From contig NC_087106.1 in assembly GCF_963855985.1 (NCBI RefSeq), positions 7,423,001 to 7,487,000 of the forward strand: 64,000 bases of DNA, given 5' to 3'. Origin of the DNA: Ostrinia nubilalis (taxonomy: Eukaryota > Arthropoda > Insecta > Lepidoptera > Crambidae). Of this stretch, positions 30,122 to 42,700 are shown piece after piece; positions within the stretch are counted from its first letter, which is position 1, and every line of letters starts with the position of its first letter. The translations under genes were made by a program, and so were the position numbers. The notes beneath the pieces were generated by a model, which was given only the letters and a program-made list of their open reading frames with translations, did not search any database and had not been told where the DNA came from.

Positions 30122-31827
30122 TTGTCCCTTGACCTTTAGGCCCCAGCCAGTCAGGCGCGCATCGCTTTCGATTTCTACCTCTGGAAACTTCTTCGGTTAG
30201 GTATTTATGTTATACCTAGGTTGTTTAATTGTAACCGGTCAAGTTCGAGGTATACTCGCGAGAACGGATTAGGGTGAAGTTGTTTAATTTAATGAAACCG
30301 CGAGTTGGGATTTCGTAAATTTTTGACGCATCGCAAGGTTAAATAGCGAATTGAATGCATCCTAAAATAATTTTATAGGTTTACTAAGTTTAGTTAAATT
30401 AGACTTAGGGGTCACACATAAAATTTAAGGTATTCAATTCAATTGTTTACTGCTTAAAACTAGGTATGATAAATAATATTATTATGTACTAAAGATTATT
30501 CATAAAGATTATAAACGTCATTCTATCGATAATGCTATATTACACTGGTTATAAGTTACTATAATATGTCAGTGCATTTAACATTTGAACTGCGTTTATT
30601 TATGTTTCTATTGCCTTTCGATATTGGCTTATTAACTTAAGAGACATCTGCAGATTATTATAATAATATGATTAACATAAGACTCATATTTGATGAATAG
30701 TGCAGTTAATTAGATAACTCATTAGCAAATAATATGAATACTATAGTACACCGCATTGCTAACGTAGTACATCTCTATTACTACTCGTACTACCTCATCA
30801 TAACTCATTCACAGGTGCTCCATCATTCTGTGATTAACCGACCCCCTGTGGCACTCTAACTACCTTCATACACCCTATTCTAATGCCTCAAAGTCCACAT
30901 TCGCGTAGCATTACTATAAAGGTAGTTCTTACTATAAACTATTGTCAGTTTTCGCTCCTTAAGTTCGAGGAAGAAGGTTGATTTTAGCGTGATTTTTGGT
31001 GTGCTACGAGGTATTGTTAACAGTATCTCGATCATACCTAATGTACGTAGCGCATCCGTAGTCGGTAGCTGGAATCCAGGCCAATCGCGTACTTAACTAG
31101 GTCTAGATTTTAGATGCTACTTACGAGTACATTCCGTCCGTTAATAAGTAAAGCACAAGTAAACAAGCATCTTGTGTAGTTGAAATAAGATCCTATTTTG
31201 CATCAAAATAATGCTGGTGTGCTGTTTGCAAGCTTTTTTTTTATTTGGGCAAAAATCTTGAGGTAATGACTGGAAAAGGCGATTTTGTTATTTGATTAAT
31301 TTGATTTGCATCTGAGACTTGTATTATAAAATGACACACAAAACTGGATTCAAATTAACTTTGTAGTTGGTTGAATTTAGGTAGGTACATTTGGACAATC
31401 ATAGGCTTAATAAATTGATGAGTGTATGCTTGAGATTGAATCTAGTTTTAATAAATTAATTCAAAATTAAAAGAAAATTGCAAAACGAGATAAACTCTGT
31501 AATTATCCATGTCTTCCTTTCTCTAAGTAAGAAATGGGAGGGGATGAGAAATGTAAAGGAAAACTTTAATGTATCTTTACATTCTCATTTCCCAATCCGT
31601 AGAGGGCTTATTAAAAATACTGTAAATTCTCACAGAGCGATGCATGTCTTTCATACAACAATATTTTATTGTTACGTCAAATCCGTAGGAAACATAGAAA
31701 AAACAAAACAATGTAAAAGGGCCCATTGTGATAGCTTGTTAGTTACTACCTAACTTTATTCTTACTGGGATTATTTTATTAAAATTAAATCCTAAAACAT
31801 TTTGCTAGCCATTTATAATAGCCAGTT

Positions 31828-31944
31828 TAATGCCCGTTTTCAATATAATTTCCTATTTTTAAGTGACCCCTAAACAAAATGCCTGTTATGTGTTAACATA
31901 GGGGTCACTTAAAAATTATTGATTGATGGTGAAAACGGGCATTA
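31828..31944. mobile_element. 117-bp MITE
   Basis: Ends TAATGCCCGTTTTCA and the exact complement TGAAAACGGGCATTA. A second internal inverted pair, TTTTTAAGTGACCCCTA and TAGGGGTCACTTAAAAA, makes the element a long hairpin. Confidence 0.75.
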
Positions 31945-32362
31945 GGCTCTTAAACTAAGAGAAACATGTAGGTACAGTCAAGTATTTCATAACACCCAAA
32001 GTAGCCAAAAATTTCGCAACACGTCTTTGTTACAATTTTATTGGCATAATATGGTTGTTGTCAATTTTTTGGCCACTTCGGGTGTCAAGAACTTGAAACT
32101 GACTGTACCTACTAGAAAATGAAATATCAACTATTTTTGTAAATACTTGGGTGGTTCTACTTTTAGAGTCCATCACAAAAATAAGGTTGTCCCCACAATA
32201 ACGAAGGTTAATACTTAATACAAAATGAAGAAACTATCATTCATCTATACTTATAATAAATCTGTAGAGAGGTCAATTCTGTACATGAAATATATTTTCA
32301 AAATAACTATCAGGGGGTGATTAGTGATCGATACTGATGCCAAAAATGCAATCAGTAAAATT

Positions 32363-32364
<2 letters not shown>

Positions 32365-32402
<38 letters not shown>
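32365..32402. repeat. (TCTG)n microsatellite
   Basis: About nine uninterrupted TCTG units. Confidence 0.95.
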
Positions 32403-32403
<1 letters not shown>

Positions 32404-32498
32404 ATGTTCCTTATAGAAACAAAAACTACTTGACGGATTTTAACGAAACTTGGTACAATTATTCTTCGTACTCCTGGGCAGGTTATAGGATACTTAGG

Positions 32499-32880
32499 AA
32501 TTCCCACGGGCACGGGAATTAGCGGGAAAATCCTTTTGTATGAAAAATCTAAACTGCTTAAGTTAGACGCTTGAAATTTGTCATGCAGGTACCTTAGTAA
32601 ACTTAAAGCTTAGTTACAACAGGATATTTCAAAATTCCCACGGGAACGGGAGTTAGCGGGAAAAGACATTTGTATGAAAAATCTAAACCGGTTAAGTTAG
32701 ACGCTTGAAATTTGGCGTGCAGGTACCTTAGTAAACTTAAAGCTTAGTTACAACAGGATATTGCAAAATTCCCACGGGAACGGGAGTTAGCGGGAAAAAA
32801 CATTTGTATGAAAAAATCTAAACCGCGTAAGATAGATGAAGGGGTAAAACGGGATCCACGCGTACGAAGTCGCGGGCGGC
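32499..32880 (+). repeat. 134-bp tandem repeat, about 2.8 copies
   Basis: AATTCCCACGGG starts units at 32499, 32633 and 32767, exactly 134 bases apart. The units share TTAGCGGGAAAA, TTTGTATGAAAAA and AGACGCTTGAAATTTG with few substitutions. The third is cut by the repeat border. Confidence 0.9.
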
Positions 32881-33157
32881 CGCTAGTTTTATTTAAATAA
32901 AGTTAACAACACCTGTTTAGATTATCTAGTTACACTAAGTTTCAATTACAATTTAACTGTGTTAAAAAAATGACTTTAAACTTTTATAACAAAGCTAAAA
33001 CGGCATGTCCCCATTAGGTGTTGCTTAGAACTATTACGTTTTTTAGAAATAATTTGTTGAAGCCACACAATTATTTTTAAATAAAAAGAGATATACATTG
33101 TTAAACATGGTAACTACAAAGTTTAATTTTATTTATCTGTAAAAATATATTTTTTTG

Positions 33158-34273
33158 GTGTGACGAAAGATTGTCCCGAAAATTGGAGTATCCATCGTCA
33201 CGAAAAGTCAAATATTAAAATAAGTTCTTAAAAAATACGTGAGTAGATCACGTTTTTTAGTAAAACGAAAGGCCATAGACCATAGAGTATAGAACGAAAC
33301 TCAAATCAAGTGTTTAACATAGCCAGCTTGTCACTTCTTTTACATCAAGCACGAAAACGGGCGGCGTGTGTTTATTGGGCGTATCCTTAGTCACAGCGGT
33401 TTTTGGTATTTATTTAACGAATTTTAAATTGTGTTACTGTAAACATGATTTGTTTTTATGTAATCTTTAAGATAAACTATAGTTTTCGATCCAAATTATC
33501 GTTATTTACGATTATTATTGATCTTTTTGGAAAATTGTATACTTCGTCACACGTATCCTTCGTAACAGGTGATCCTACATCTAAACGATGTGTCCTTTGT
33601 GCAGTTAGATAATATGCTAAGAATACTAAAAACACCTCAGAAAAAGGTATACGAATTTTGTATTCGTTTAGTAAAGCAGTTGAAGCAGTTTTTGAAATGA
33701 TTTTTTTTTCCTTAATACTCTTAGTTTCAGTTCCTATTTGTGTAGGTTTTTGCTGATTTTCCTCATATTTTTCATTATCTATTTTAGTAATAAGCAAAGA
33801 TATGCCTGTGCTTAGTGAAAAATGGCTGAGACACTCATTAGTTTTCAAGTTAGATTGATTATTAATTGTTAGATGTCTACTTCATCACATTTATGTCTCC
33901 TTCGTAACGAAGAGTTTGATCTCGTCCCCTAATAAATATTATCTCTTAAACAACAAAAATGAGAGTGTTAACTCTTTTTGTAACTCATTTTAAGTCGTGT
34001 AATACTTGGTTTTTAATGTGTAATACTACTTTTTCAATATAATTTTATAAAAGAGAAAAAATATTGATTTTTGTTAAGTTTTAAAGGTGTAAATGTGACG
34101 AAAGGGACAAACTGTTGATTTTTATGGAATTGTTACCTGATTAAATAACGATTAACTACCAATTGTCCAAGACTGATTTAAGCTGAGATTTTGTAATAAT
34201 AAATGCAAATATCTATTGAAATTTCTTTTAATTTATCGAGTTTTAAACAACTGAATTTCGTGACGAAGGATAC
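33158..34273. repeat. Region with seven GTATCCTTCGTCAC-like motifs
   Basis: Versions of GTATCCTTCGTCAC occur on the plus strand at 33188, 33381, 33553 and 33895 and inverted at 33161, 34095 and 34259 (CGTGACGAAGGATAC). The 33553 copy abuts a second half-motif (CTTCGTCACACGTATCC). They flank and overlap a 123-codon minus-strand frame (33477-33848) in which the doubled motif encodes VTKDTCDEVY. That frame is otherwise low-complexity and unrecognised. The element type is unknown. Confidence 0.55.
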
Positions 34274-35601
34274 ATTTTTTTCCATCTTAGTCTAGTAAAA
34301 CGCAAAAAAATATAAGTTTTGATAAAAAACTGAGCTGCTGGTCTACAGATACCGAATCTATGGTAATTTTCCTACATTTGAGTCGTATGAAATGTACTAA
34401 ATAGCTTTCTTTATTTTTTTTCATGGTTAAGACCTTAAAAGTAGAACGACCCACTTGCTGCAATGATAATGCTCTTAAACCAGCTTCCGCTTCCTCTAGT
34501 AAATTTGACTAAAGTTGGTATCTACAAGTACACTCTACACTTCTCTTAAAATAGTTTTTTCTTAAACCACTATTACGACATATCCGTTATAAGTTCATAG
34601 CACAAAGGAACACACTTATAAAATTAGCGAATTCTCTACCAAGTTGGAGTGCTTCTTAAAATCTCATTGAAGCATCGTAAATACCGAAGGCTGTAGAGCA
34701 TAGTATTTTGAAGTAGATACTCAAAGTATTTATTTATTTATTCACGTAAATACAACTGCGGGAACTGTATAAGAATTTAAATAACATAATGTCTTGTTTT
34801 TTTTACAACGGACGAATTTTTGTATCCTTATAGGTATTAATATTTTAAATAGCACAATTTTGCTAAAAGTACATTTATTTCTAAATCGACCAAATAAGAG
34901 GTTGAGAGAAAATGTATAATGTGCTGTTGCCGTTCGCATAGCTACAATTCTAAACGAAAACGGAAAGTGTTGACATTGTACCATCAGAATGGGTAAAAAT
35001 CAGCGAAACAAATGTAAATGAAACGAACAAACCGAAATTAACATTAATTTATAGTAATTTATATTCACTATTACAGAGCTATTACTGTTTTGCATACACG
35101 AGAGTTGTACATCGAAACATCCACCTTTTGACCCTACAATACAGTTTGAATTTGCATGTCTGGGTATTTGAGATCTACTGATTCGTTTGTTTTACAATTG
35201 TAGACCTTATTACAATGGAGGTTAGATTAATTATTCGTATAGTTCTATTTTGCATGCATGCATAACATGCATATGTATTTAATCGGCGAACTTTCATTGC
35301 TATCTCTGAAGAATATAAGATTTAGAGCAGAAATATAACCTCGCATAAAATAGATATCAAAATAGCTGTAATTAATTACTATAGACATAACCATAGGACC
35401 CATAACCATCATTACATAAAAATTTAATTGTACTTAACTGATTATATCTACGCACACAATACAACATAACTACTACCTAATGTTACATTATTTATAATTA
35501 TTTATTATACGCGTACATAACATCACATCAAACGTAAAACTGACCTTAAGAACACCCTTTTATTTTCCATAGTTAGACCTAATTTTGCAGAGCAACTTTC
35601 A
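34274..35601. other. Unassigned AT-rich non-coding stretch
   Basis: Short TTTATTTATTTATTC at 34728-34742 may be another LINE tail. The frame at 34742-34984 (-) has no domain. Confidence 0.45.
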
Positions 35602-35697
35602 GGACTATTCCCACCTCTCGTTCCCACCGCTGCAACTCATGAGTAGTCAGGATCTACAGCTTGACCGCCATAAGAACCCAACCAGTGAAGATCAAGT
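35602..35697 (+). repeat. Unnamed dispersed repeat B, copy 1
   Basis: Contains CCCACCTCTCGTTCCCACC, GCTGCAACTC and GATCTACAGCTTGACCGCC followed by AACCAGTGAAG. Other copies lie at 61962-62064 (+) and 58302-58398 (-). No inverted ends or coding capacity. Confidence 0.7.
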
Positions 35698-35846
35698 AAT
35701 TATGTCCCGGGGGAAAGTTAAACTGTCATTGGACCTGCAACGAAATTAATCAGAAGAACATAGGAGCAGTTCGAAGTTTTTTCTAGAGCAACTGTCACGT
35801 CTCTAGGCTAATTATATCTGACTTAAAATTTTAAAATAGTAGGTAT

Positions 35847-35930
35847 TCGGTTTTTTGGCTCAACCGGTAAAATCCAAGCCTTATATGCTCGGTTTTTTGA
35901 CTCAACCGGTAAAATCTACGCCGTATATGC
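35847..35930 (+). repeat. 42-bp tandem duplication
   Basis: TCGGTTTTTTGGCTCAACCG then GTAAAATCCAAGCCTTATATGC, repeated once with three substitutions. The 71-codon frame at 35855-36070 is a translation of this duplication. Confidence 0.85.
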
Positions 35931-35951
35931 CATTCATTCATACGACCTTTT

Positions 35952-36008
35952 CCACTGTTGACCACTGCGTAACATTGGTAACATTAAGTAACTTGCGGTC
36001 AACAGTGG
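35952..36008. repeat. Hairpin with 12-bp perfect arms
   Basis: CCACTGTTGACC at 35952-35963 and its complement at 35997-36008, with a 33-base loop that itself contains the direct pair GTAACATTGGTAACATTAAG. Confidence 0.7.
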
Positions 36009-36262
36009 TCATCCACAGTCTATCAAACATGCCCACAAAAGTGTGTCACAACCAAAAAGAGGTTTATTGATTTATCACACTCGAAGTGATGAATGTGTCA
36101 AATCTAAATACACTCAGTAGCAAAAGATAAATGAATATAAGATAGAGTTGAAAAGAGCAGGCAATGCATAAGCATCGCAGATGTTTAGTAAAAGCACAGA
36201 ATAATAGTAAGTACTGTAAAAGTTTTGATTGTTATTTAATCGTGTGGTGGCAATAACGCTTA

Positions 36263-36373
36263 GGCTGGGTTGAACCATCTTACTTTAACTTTGAAAAACG
36301 TCAAAAATCTGTCAAACTAAAAACACCGGTTATCGTTATAGTTACGGTCAAAGTTACGTGGTGCAACTGAGCC
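36263..36373. mobile_element. MITE, family A copy 3
   Basis: Starts GGCTGGGTTGAACCATC, ends TGGTGCAACTGAGCC, with TTA on both sides (36260-36262 and 36374-36376). The interior GACAGATTTTTGACG/ACCGGT block matches copy 2 in reverse orientation. Confidence 0.8.
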
Positions 36374-37104
36374 TTAGAAAGTATACTTTCCGCAAAAAGT
36401 TTCCGAATTTTTATTATTTTTGTAAAATTTTAATCACTTGTTTTCTGCTGTACTGTACTATGCTTTACATTGTTTAGAAAGAAAAATAGAAGGCATTTCA
36501 TTTCAAAATAAAATACGATACAATGTATTTGCCATATTTGCCAAACAAATAAATTAAAATTAATTTCTTCGTTCCTCTGTATACGTAGACACAATCATAG
36601 TGGTAGGTATCTAATCTAGATAGGAAATCCTCTATCTATAACAAGAACTGATCTGAAAGATCGTCAAGATTGTATCAATATTAAATTTCTAGATTAAAGA
36701 CTTCTTATGTGTCCCATTATGGTAAATCATTATTAAATTTTTCATAATGATCACGACCCTGAGTATGGTGACCACGCTACATGACTAAGATATGGCTGAA
36801 AGGTGAACATAACTGCATCTTCATTCACGCATTGCAAAATCCATTGAATACCTCCGGGACTGGTTCTCGCTTGCATTTCCTTTTTCTGATAAACTTGTAT
36901 GGTAAGGTAACCTTCAAAGTCTACGAAAATTACGTTTTAAACATTTTTATTTTTAGAGAAATCTTTCAAAATCTCCTAAAATTACCTATTTATTTATGAC
37001 AATGCATTATGAGCATTCAGAACCGTCCACTAGGTAACAAATACATAAATAAAGAATAAACATAAAAAACTAAATAAATAAAGTTTCTAAACAAGTGACT
37101 TAGC
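36374..37104. other. Unassigned non-coding stretch
   Basis: No gene or element recognised. The 72-codon frame at 36781-36999 has no domain. Confidence 0.45.
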
Positions 37105-37293
37105 AATGAGGGTTTTCGCGATTGAAAAATCCGCCAGATGGCAATACGTAGACGCGAGGTCCAAATGTTGCATGATTGGTTATTTTTGACATGACATTGA
37201 CAGATATGTCAAAATCCACCAATTACGCAGCAGTCAGACCCCACATCCACGTCACGCCATCTGGCGGATTTTTCAATCGCGAAAACCCTCATT
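37105..37293. mobile_element. MITE with 38-bp perfect TIRs
   Basis: Arms 37105-37142 and 37256-37293 are perfect complements and contain GGGTTTTCGCGATTG followed by CCGCCAGATGGC. The element is 189 bp. A piece of the same end (AATCGCGAAAGCCCTCATT) is at 47270-47288. The target duplication was not resolved. Confidence 0.88.
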
Positions 37294-37944
37294 GTACGAA
37301 GTAGGTAATTTCTGGAACCAAAATTAACGCGGACAAGCCGCTGGCAAAAGCTAGTGTTGTATAATTCAAACAACAAAGATTAATTAACGATAACAGTCAT
37401 TTAACTGCCAAAGTAATCGACCCCACTATAGTATGCGATAATATAATTTACATAACGTACATACAATCCTTCTCATTTGACTGTAAAGATTTGATAATAA
37501 TTTTATATGCAAATCAATTATGATAAAATTTTAATTATTCATTCTGAAAAATAGGCTAATGATTTTATAATGGGCTTGAAGATAAAGCTATTAAAAGCTC
37601 ATAAAAGTTATAACTATACAAAGGAAGTCATAATTTGCTAAATATAATTAAAAGGATATCCTTGCATTGCGATTGGGGCTAATTTTGTTTTGTTACTTGG
37701 TCAAGTTAATATAAGCACAGCCTACTTAAAGCACAAGTTCAAGTGAAAAGCTGTAAGTGGGAGCTTTTGCATTTACATGCATACAACAAGACCACACATA
37801 AAATTATTATTCATATAGAGTTCATGTCGTGACCTAGTGACGCATTTCCCCTTTTCAATCCAAAATCGAGCGTCAAGAGTCGAGAGTCGCGTTTTGACAG
37901 TTCGTTGATTCCCCTCTGACAGTTCATAAAACCTGCTAAAGATG

Positions 37945-38040
37945 ATCTACACTGAACCGTCCCAGCTGTGACATTAACAGGAGGGCGCTACTATCGATAC
38001 TGGATTTAGTTCCGGTTTTTGGGCGCTATACTATCAAACT
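37945..38040 (+). repeat. Dispersed repeat C fragment
   Basis: CTGAACCGTCCCAGCTGTGA, then CATTAACAGGAGGGCGC and TTCCGGTTTTTGGGCGC. It matches the arms of the 40015-40560 foldback and the fragment at 49700-49760. Confidence 0.5.
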
Positions 38041-40014
38041 AGGTTGTTACTTTTTGATTTTTTTTTCCACTTGACGTTTCAAAATACCTATTTTTTTAGT
38101 TATCAAATCTCTTTAACACCAATTTTCTAATTTCCTCGTCACAAAACTCTCTCATAAACACGTGTAATGGATACGCAGGCTTCATAGTAAACATGTATTG
38201 ATATTGCACTACGCGTCTGATATTGGTGTTAGATAAGAAACTCCACGGTTATTACTATTCGCTAATTGAATTTATTCGCATATATTACTACTACGGACCT
38301 AGGTGTAGTAAGTAATACGATAGTAGTGGCTAGAAGATTTAATCAATTCAGGAATAGTTTATTGACAATATAAATTAATTAGAAATTATATAATATTCAT
38401 ATAATGTGATATCATTTTGTTTTTATGCCTTGACATTGAAAAACTAGAATATTTTTTAATTTTTTATATATGTTATTCAATAATTATAAATTATCATTTT
38501 GTATGTATCTGATGATGTTCCTTAAAATTATGCAATTTTTTTTTAAGTTTATCGTTGGTATTGCTTAAACACCATGATTAACTAAAACTAGCAACATAAT
38601 AAACACATTAAAAATGAATGCTTTACAAAATTACTTAGCAGTTAACAATAACAGATTATGCTAAATGATACAACATACATCTTCAAAAATCCCATCGGCT
38701 TTAACAAAGGTATAAAATAAAGCTTTAGGGCAGAGTTTTACAATTTAAAATACATTAACGCAACTTGAGTACTTGAAAAAATATGATTGCATTTACATAA
38801 TTCTCACACATTGCCCAAGAAAGGCCATGAACTAAGAGCATTTATTCTGTAAATCTCAACATTCGCGATGCTCGTGCTAATCAACGTTTACCACCTACCT
38901 GTCAATCGTGACATATCGTGACCTACAGATGATATACACATTTAGCGCAAATTAAAAAATATAGGTCAATCGGTAAGCTCAAATTGATTGATGTCGTCGT
39001 AAAATTGTGCAAATTTTGATTTACGGTGCAGTAAACGATGCTCTCTTGTTTTTTACGTTGCGATCGACTGAGTCATAAAGTTTAATTATATTACTTTTGC
39101 GATTTTTTTGCTAAAGCGTGCGTGTGAATCCAATGCGGCCCCTGCAAGGGCCCCATAATGCCCTACAGCAGAAAAGATCTGTTGTTTGGTCAAATCTCGG
39201 AAAAGGCAAACATTGGCCTAGAACTATGATAGTAAAAAAGGAAGATAACTTTTCAGATATGTGTTATGAGATAAGACATTTCAAACAACTGACAAAAACT
39301 TTAACTCTCCCTTTAAAATTCAGAACTAAGCTGAAAAAAACATTTTTAAGTGCCAAGCTTTTAGAATGGTACTTCATATCGAACCAAAACTGAACAGAAC
39401 ATCTTATTCCAAAGTTTTCTAACTTTCATCTACTCATCATAAAACCGTTTCATCTTTGACTGACGTCCAAAACAACCGACGCCACTTTTGCAACAAATCA
39501 CAAAGCAAACACAGCTGACAAGTTAATCTAAAGAATAAATTGACTTCCTCAAAGGAAGACAAATAATTATTTCTCAATGCATCACTCATAAGGTCGCGCA
39601 CCTAAGTTACTGAGCTTATGTAATGTGTCATCTACAATAACATTTTCGTATGCCCCAGCGACCATGTTGAGTTTATTTCCCAAACTTGAAGATCAGACAC
39701 TATCAGTAAATGATTACATTATTTTAAGTCATTACTTACTAATGACATTACAGTGTGACACTGATTGTGTGGTTGGGAATGAAGGAATGACGGTTATAGT
39801 AAGGAATCTTTCCAGTTTTTTGAATGATCCCGTTGAGTAGTATACAGTCATGTTTTATTATTAACAATCCCTTGCGGTGTCCCGCAAAAAACGGATGCGT
39901 TTGAATTTGTAATTCCAATTTCAAACATATACTTGTAGGTATGTTCGCATGAGATGTTGAATGTTGCGAGAGATTTCGAATGACATTACCGAAAGAAGGA
40001 ATGACATAGTTATA
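38041..40014. other. Unassigned non-coding stretch
   Basis: No gene supported. The 91-codon frame at 39118-39393 and the 71-codon frame at 39625-39840 have no recognisable domain, no coding neighbours and no splice context. Confidence 0.45.
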
Positions 40015-40560
40015 GTTCCAAAATACTGAACTGTCCTATCCATGACATTGACAGCGGGGCGCCACTGTCAATACCGGCGGATCGCTAGTTCCGATTTTTG
40101 CCATGTTGGAAACCATATAGTTGAACGATGGTAGCGCCCCCCCGCGTGGGTCATCTATGGAAGATTTGAAACGTCAAATGCAAAGATCGGAAATAGTAAC
40201 CCGGCATTGATGACAGCAGCCTGCCATATAGAAAGAAAGAAAGAAACATTTATTACGATGAACATCACTTAGTTATGGACAGAGAACATATACAGAAAAA
40301 GACAGTAATAGCACATAAATAATAAAAAGTGAACTGAGCAGTGCTATCCTGTTGCAACAGCGATTCCCATCGCAATGGGACTCCACTCAGCATATGCCGT
40401 GGGCCACGGTGGGGATAGCCACGACCCTGGTTTTCAGTGTGCCCCATGATGACATATGACATTTCAGTGTTTTCCAACGTGGCAAATATCGGAACCAGCG
40501 ATCCGGTATTGACGGTGGCGCCCCCTGTCAATGTCACGGGTGGGACGGTACAGTGTAGTT
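40015..40560. mobile_element. Foldback element of repeat C with LINE tail inside
   Basis: Left arm (about 40025-40105) has CATGACATTGACAGCGGGGC and GATCGCTAGTTCCGATTTTT; the right arm (about 40480-40560) is its reverse complement with a handful of changes. Between them, 40228-40435 is an unrelated LINE 3' end. Confidence 0.6.
40228..40435 (-). repeat. LINE 3' end fragment
   Basis: On the minus strand it ends AATAAATGTTTCTTTCTTTC, an A-poor microsatellite-like tail, after a stretch whose frame reads RWESLLQQDSTAQFTFYYL. This looks like the 3' UTR of a non-LTR element. The 90-codon frame at 40265-40537 spans the repeat junction and is not a gene. Confidence 0.45.
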
Positions 40561-42481
40561 TATTAGTCTGGGTCGTGAAGTGACATTTTATTTGAATTTC
40601 ATCACCTTAGGGTCGGTGAAAACTAGTTTGAAAAGGTCAAATGCAATCCCAATTTTAAATAAAACGCCGATCTGAATCAGTATTCTTAATTACCATTTGT
40701 TTTTTACGCATTTAGTATTCAATGAAGTTGAATTATGTAAATAAGGCTAAAAAATTCCAATAAAATGGTGTGACAACTCAATATCAAACTTAGATTTAAC
40801 AAAAAATGTTCAACATAATATTTTTTTAAGAAGCACATGAAAATCTCACAAAAAAGTGTTATTTAGTGAAATATCTATAACGCAATCCTGCTTTTGAGTT
40901 ATTTTTTTTTTACGGACCTACCACATTCTAATGGTAGAGGAATAATTTTGATGTTATATAAATCGTATTTAAAAACTTTCTGCATTACACTTGTTTTTTT
41001 CTACCTGTTGTCTGTCTGGAAATAATCTGACCATAAAATCGACTCTATGTATAATGCAAGTCTCTTATGCTTCATTTAAAATTTTGTGACTTTTATTGCG
41101 CAATAAAATCTTACATCTAAATCATTGCCATTATGACCTAATATACAACGACATATCAACTGAACACTAGCTCTTATTCAGTTGCAATAAGTTCTATATT
41201 GCAACAAATATGTGTAACCTGACGTGCTGTTACAGTACATCGATTTACCAGGTCATCCAAAACCATAAATTGTCTGATCTAGACAGTATCTTCTAAATAG
41301 AATTTTTAAGTGTCGCGGCATAAATCACTAGAAAAAAGGGTACTATTCTGAACGCTAGCGAATGTCAGAGGTCGAGCGACAGAAAGCGAAGACGTTACGT
41401 GGGGGTTACGTAACGTTGTGTCACGCAGAACTTTGATTACAAAGATAGACAGGTCAGTGTAGAGAGCCTATGTTTTAATTAGTTTGGTTACTGTGGTCAG
41501 TGTGTGATAGTTCTTGACTGGACTAACGACTTTTACACAAATAAATGAGAGCGAATAGTTTATAATTTGATTTTTGTCTATACGCTACAACAACATAGCC
41601 CTGTATCAGTCTCCTATCTGTTTACTGAAAATTTAGGTAAATTAGAAAGACCACATTTATAAAAAGAGGAAGAATTTAAAAAATAAATTTTAGTCGTTAC
41701 GACATTATTAAAAACAATTAGTAATTGTAAGTAGATACAGTGTACCTGCCTACAAAATAATTTATGCTATCGCATTAGGTTATTGACCTGTAAAGATAGT
41801 TTAAGTTGGTGAAAATAAATAAATAAAAAATAAATAAATTAAAGATAGTCATCCACTTAAAGAATTTATTGAGGTCAATGACCTTTACTTCAGAAAAAGC
41901 TCAACGTAAATATTTCTTTTCAAATGAAAGCAGAAGATGAAATCAATAGATCTTAAATTAAAAAAAAACAGAAGAAACTGTTTCACAGTAAAATGTTTCT
42001 TATATTATTATGTCTACTAAATGCCATAACATAATGGATTTAGCTGGTGACATCAAAACCTTCTAAGTGTCACAGCGCCGTAACCTATGGGTCAGTAGGT
42101 AGACGCCCAAAACGTAGGCATTTCTAACTATCGTTTTCCACGTAACTCGTTTTGTAAGATGGTTCAAGGCTACCAACTTTGTGGAAATTCTTTGACAGAC
42201 ATAATGTATTGATAATGTAACGTTTCGGATCTTGAGTTACTGAGTTATTCGTTTATGAATTGTGTAATAGACGGATCTTTTTTTGAATAGAATGCGGTTG
42301 TTTTGAACTTTTACGGTTGTTGCGGTTTTAAGTTAGGCATTGTACGTTTAAAAGAAACATCTGTTTTATGCTAATCATTGTGAAAAGTTTTTTACGTGAA
42401 TTTTTGCGCGCGCGCACTGCATCCTACAAATTATTAGGATGCGGTCTCATAGCTGTCAATGTCAACTAAGTGTACAGTAAC
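40561..42481. other. Unassigned AT-rich non-coding stretch
   Basis: Nothing recognised apart from a GTTACGT-rich patch at 41391-41415 (TTACGTGGGGGTTACGTAAC) and an AAAT-rich simple repeat near 41815-41840. Confidence 0.45.
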
Positions 42482-42700
42482 CGTCAAATAGTTCCTGACA
42501 TCCAAATTGGAAAAAAAGTTGATAACAAGAATAAGAATAAGAAATTTATTCATAGTGTTCATTACATGTCAAATTTTCAATATATTTTCTTATTAATAAT
42601 AAACAATTGCAGTATTAATAATAACTAATAACACTACTGCAGTATTAATAACACTACGAGTATCAACTTTTTTGCTTTGGATGTCACGAACTATTTGACG
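42482..42700. mobile_element. MITE with LINE-tail-like interior
   Basis: Left end CGTCAAATAGTTCCTGACAT and right end its complement with few mismatches (CGTCAAATAGTTCGTGACAT). The arms extend over about 40 bases to GTTGATA. The interior AAGAATAAGAATAAGAAATT resembles a LINE tail. Confidence 0.7.

Larger units (their letters stand above)
28395..31827. other. Unassigned non-coding; one local duplication
   Basis: No gene supported. Contains the direct repeat pair at 29802 and 30031 (annotated separately). Minus-strand frame 29202-29432 and plus-strand frame 31478-31753 show no domain. Confidence 0.45.
32240..32890 (+). repeat. Retroelement-derived repeat with microsatellite and tandem array
   Basis: Begins near TATAATAAATCTGTAGAG, passes through a (TCTG)n run at 32365-32402, and ends AAGTCGCGGGCGGCCGCTAG, a common border of lepidopteran RTE-like repeats. 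The right part is a tandem array (32499-32880). The 61-codon frame at 32337-32522 is a translation of the microsatellite and repeat. Confidence 0.6.

Noticed and set aside
33477..33848. 123-codon minus-strand frame as a possible gene
   Set aside because: No domain, low-complexity K/E/T/S content, and repeat motifs run through it. Kept only as part of the motif cluster.
39118..39840. Two plus-strand frames of 91 and 71 codons as small genes
   Set aside because: No recognisable domain, no promoter or splice context, and length within chance for AT-moderate DNA.
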